Below, one piece after another: positions 52,190 through 53,634 of a DNA stretch of 53,634 nucleotides. Every line of letters begins with the position of its first letter. Position 1 is the first letter of the stretch. Below the pieces are notes generated by a model. The model ran no database searches and was not told where the DNA came from. It was given only the letters and a program-made list of their open reading frames with translations. The DNA lies in contig NZ_ATNM01000096.1 in assembly GCF_000427295.1 (NCBI RefSeq), positions 1 to 53,634 of the forward strand, read 5' to 3'. The translations under genes were made by a program, and so were the position numbers. This stretch comes from Cyclobacterium qasimii M12-11B (lineage in GTDB: Bacteria; Bacteroidota; Bacteroidia; Cytophagales; Cyclobacteriaceae).

Positions 52190-52210
52190 ACACTTCCTGT
52201 GTTGTATTAC

Positions 52211-52249
52211 AAATGCTATTGTCTTGAATGAGGCAATAGCATTTTTTTT
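52211..52249 (+). terminator. Intrinsic terminator after the helicase
   Basis: AAATGCTATTG / CAATAGCATTTTTTTT, an 11-bp perfect stem, 12-base loop and long T run, 22 bases after the stop. Confidence 0.93.
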
Positions 52250-52300
52250 GACATATTAACCAAAATTCGATTTAAGACTGGCCCCTAAAAAGTAGGAATT

Positions 52301-52356
52301 CGTCACTGCGAACCCTTTTTGGGGAGCTATTGCGACGGGAAAGGGTGTGGCAGTCC
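52301..52356. repeat. REP-like spacer element of the GTCAyTGCGA...GCArTCyC type
   Basis: CGTCACTGCGAACCC at the left, TATTGCGACGGGAAAGG in the middle and GTGGCAGTCCC at the right follow the layout of the common bacterial GTCATTGCGA-GCAATCT spacer repeats. It lies between convergent genes. Confidence 0.55.
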
Positions 52357-52449
52357 CAGTTTTCGGGAATTGCTAAGGTATTCATCCTCTTAAACCAGGC
52401 TAAGTCTACGAAGGATTATTTCTTTATATTGAGGTAAGCCTTAATTAAG

Positions 52450-53127
52450 TTAAGATGTTTTAAAAAACGATTCAGGCTTTCCATCAAAACTGAATTGGCC
52501 ATTTTCCAAAACCAATACACGCTGGGCCATACGGGAAATTTCAGAAGCATCATGACTTACAAGCAAAGTCGTCAGTCCATATTCCCGATGAAATTTAACG
52601 ATGTATTCCTGTAAATTTCGTCTCATCTCCATGTCCAGCGCAGAAAGGGGCTCATCCAAAAGTAAAATTTTTGGCTTCCGGACCATTGCCCTTGCCAAAG
52701 CAACCCGCTGCTTTTGACCTCCTGACAATTTCATGGGACTCTGACCTGCCATCTTTTCCATCCCTATGCTATTCAACAATTCATCCACAAAACTTTTGTC
52801 CTGTCCTTTGTCTAAGGCGAACACTAGATTTTCATAAACAGTCAAATTGGGGAAAATGGAATACTCCTGAAAGATCATTCCTATATTTCTCTTCTCAGGC
52901 TTCAAAAAAAACTTGTTTTCAGTGTCTATCCATGTTTCATTTCCAACAGCCAATATGCCATGATCAGGACGCATCAAGCCCGCAATCATCCGTAGGACGC
53001 TGGATTTTCCGGCACCCGAAGGCCCATATAAGCCTACCAATTCTCCCGATTGGATTTGGCAGGAAATGTCCAGGGCTATTTTCCCTTCAGCTCCGGCAAG
53101 TGCTTTCTTAAGCGATAACTCAATCAT
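52450..53127 (-). CDS. modC: Molybdate-type ABC transporter ATP-binding protein
   Basis: This 225-residue protein is shorter than full-length ModC proteins with a C-terminal mop/TOBE domain; that domain is missing. Walker A is GPSGAGKSS, Q-loop FQEYSIFPN, signature LSGGQKQRVALARA, Walker B ILLLDEPLSALD and H-loop SHDASE. The D-M-R-x-x-L-Q-E-Y after Walker B and the overlap with a ModB-like permease gene support molybdate (or tungstate/sulfate) uptake. It overlaps modB by 8 bases. The ATPase works at the inner membrane. The substrate assignment rests on the permease. Confidence 0.8.
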   Translation of the reverse strand: MIELSLKKALAGAEGKIALDISCQIQSGELVGLYGPSGAGKSSVLRMIAGLMRPDHGILAVGNETWIDTENKFFLKPEKRNIGMIFQEYSIFPNLTVYENLVFALDKGQDKSFVDELLNSIGMEKMAGQSPMKLSGGQKQRVALARAMVRKPKILLLDEPLSALDMEMRRNLQEYIVKFHREYGLTTLLVSHDASEISRMAQRVLVLENGQFSFDGKPESFFKTS

Positions 53128-53634
53128 AGGAGAGCATGTGGTTTTTACGGTGATTGATCAGGTAAGTAACCAACAGGACGGTAAACGAAAAGCCAATTAA
53201 TAACAAACTGTATTGATTGGCCATGGCATAATTCATACCCTCTACTTCATTGTAGATAGCAACAGAGATCACCCTGGTCTCCTCAGGAATGTTGCCGCCG
53301 ACCATTAGCACGACACCAAATTCTCCAATTGTATGGGCAAATGTGAGCACACCAGCAGTGATCAGTGCATTCTTCATATTGGGCAATAGTATGCGGAAAA
53401 GGGTAACCCAGGAGCTTTTTCCCATCGTCTTTGCAGCATCTAGCCATGCATTGGGTATTCCTGAAAATCCTGAACGTAGCGGCTGAACCATAAAGGGAAG
53501 GCTATAAATGACCGAAGCCAAAACCAAGCCATGAAAGGTAAACACCAACCGCAGGTCAAAATACTGATCTAAAAATTTACCCAGTTGATTTTCCGGACTG
53601 AAAGCCAATAAAAGATAAAAACCCAACACAGTAG
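53120..53634 (-). CDS. modB: Molybdate ABC transporter permease, partial (5' end outside window)
   Basis: About 171 residues of the C-terminal part are visible; the frame stays open to the window edge on the minus strand. TVLGFYLLLAFSPEN matches the ModB-type segment after helix 1. The permease EAA loop is AWLDAAKTMGKSSWVTLFRILLP, followed by AGVLTFAHTIGEFGVVLMVG and GGNIPEETRVISVAIYNEVE, which are very ModB-like. At least four helices are in view. It is cotranscribed with modC, and the substrate-binding protein is probably upstream, outside the window. Confidence 0.85.
   Translation of the reverse strand, partial: TVLGFYLLLAFSPENQLGKFLDQYFDLRLVFTFHGLVLASVIYSLPFMVQPLRSGFSGIPNAWLDAAKTMGKSSWVTLFRILLPNMKNALITAGVLTFAHTIGEFGVVLMVGGNIPEETRVISVAIYNEVEGMNYAMANQYSLLLIGFSFTVLLVTYLINHRKNHMLSYD

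Noticed and set aside
1-53634. CRISPR array, tRNA, rRNA or prophage genes
   Set aside because: Looked for evenly spaced direct repeats, tRNA-like T-loops with CCA-type ends, and integrase, capsid or terminase motifs. None was seen, but a computed search would be more sensitive.

Overview
The window reads as a piece of a Bacteroidota chromosome, most like the Cyclobacteriaceae (Cyclobacterium, Echinicola or Algoriphagus relatives). The pointers are a fused SecDF, a BlaI/M56-TonB pair, FG-GAP/ASPIC proteins, secreted apiosidase-like (DUF4038) proteins, an exported Gfo/Idh/MocA protein, low GC, general lack of Shine-Dalgarno sites and a TAnnTTTG promoter element. The genus is inference; no rRNA or tRNA gene is visible.

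From 1 to about 28.0 kb the window is an accessory mosaic: small, often AT-rich genes, nearly all on the plus strand and mostly one per block, separated by long non-coding spacers that repeat each other. At least three dispersed spacer families can be recognised by eye: R1 near 7.4, 11.9 and 18.4 kb; R2 near 2.5 and 13.0 kb; R3 near 10.6, 16.4, 21.9, 23.3 and 27.4 kb. REP-like palindromes with the core CCTTCGACAnGCTCAGG occur within or beside them. A 1.39 kb direct repeat, each copy holding a metallophosphoesterase lipoprotein, brackets a Crp-family regulator, a PPOX-fold protein, a haem-b-like membrane protein and a glycoside-hydrolase-like gene. Other contents are two further secreted carbohydrate-active candidates, a Fic protein, a beta-propeller lipoprotein, a transglutaminase-like membrane protein, a YD-repeat protein, two methyltransferases and a membrane/FG-GAP fusion.

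From 28.0 kb to the end the layout is compact and mostly housekeeping: ECF sigma factor, SDR, LOG-family protein, rdgB, uridine kinase, secDF, metK, a DinB-like/EcsC pair, an exported oxidoreductase pair, a haem-c/FG-GAP lipoprotein, a response regulator, a phosphopantetheinyl transferase, the BlaI/M56 pair, an alpha/beta hydrolase, an MFS transporter, an RhlE-type helicase and the start of a molybdate ABC operon (modC, partial modB). Clear intrinsic terminators separate many of these units.

Two themes stand out. First, five genes whose homology runs across two reading frames or across a stop codon are interrupted by a single base change (fic at 7.9 kb, a cytochrome-b-like gene at 17.8 kb, the FG-GAP fusion at 23.9 kb, uridine kinase at 31.7 kb, an alpha/beta hydrolase at 48.0 kb), and one more is a remnant. 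Several of these lie in A or T runs, so sequencing error must be excluded before calling decay or recoding. Second, the short secreted protein directly upstream of secDF ends in Asn-Ala-Pro-stop and is followed by a hairpin. That arrangement recalls the SecM/VemP/ApdP class of secretion monitors and is the best candidate here for an undescribed regulatory system.
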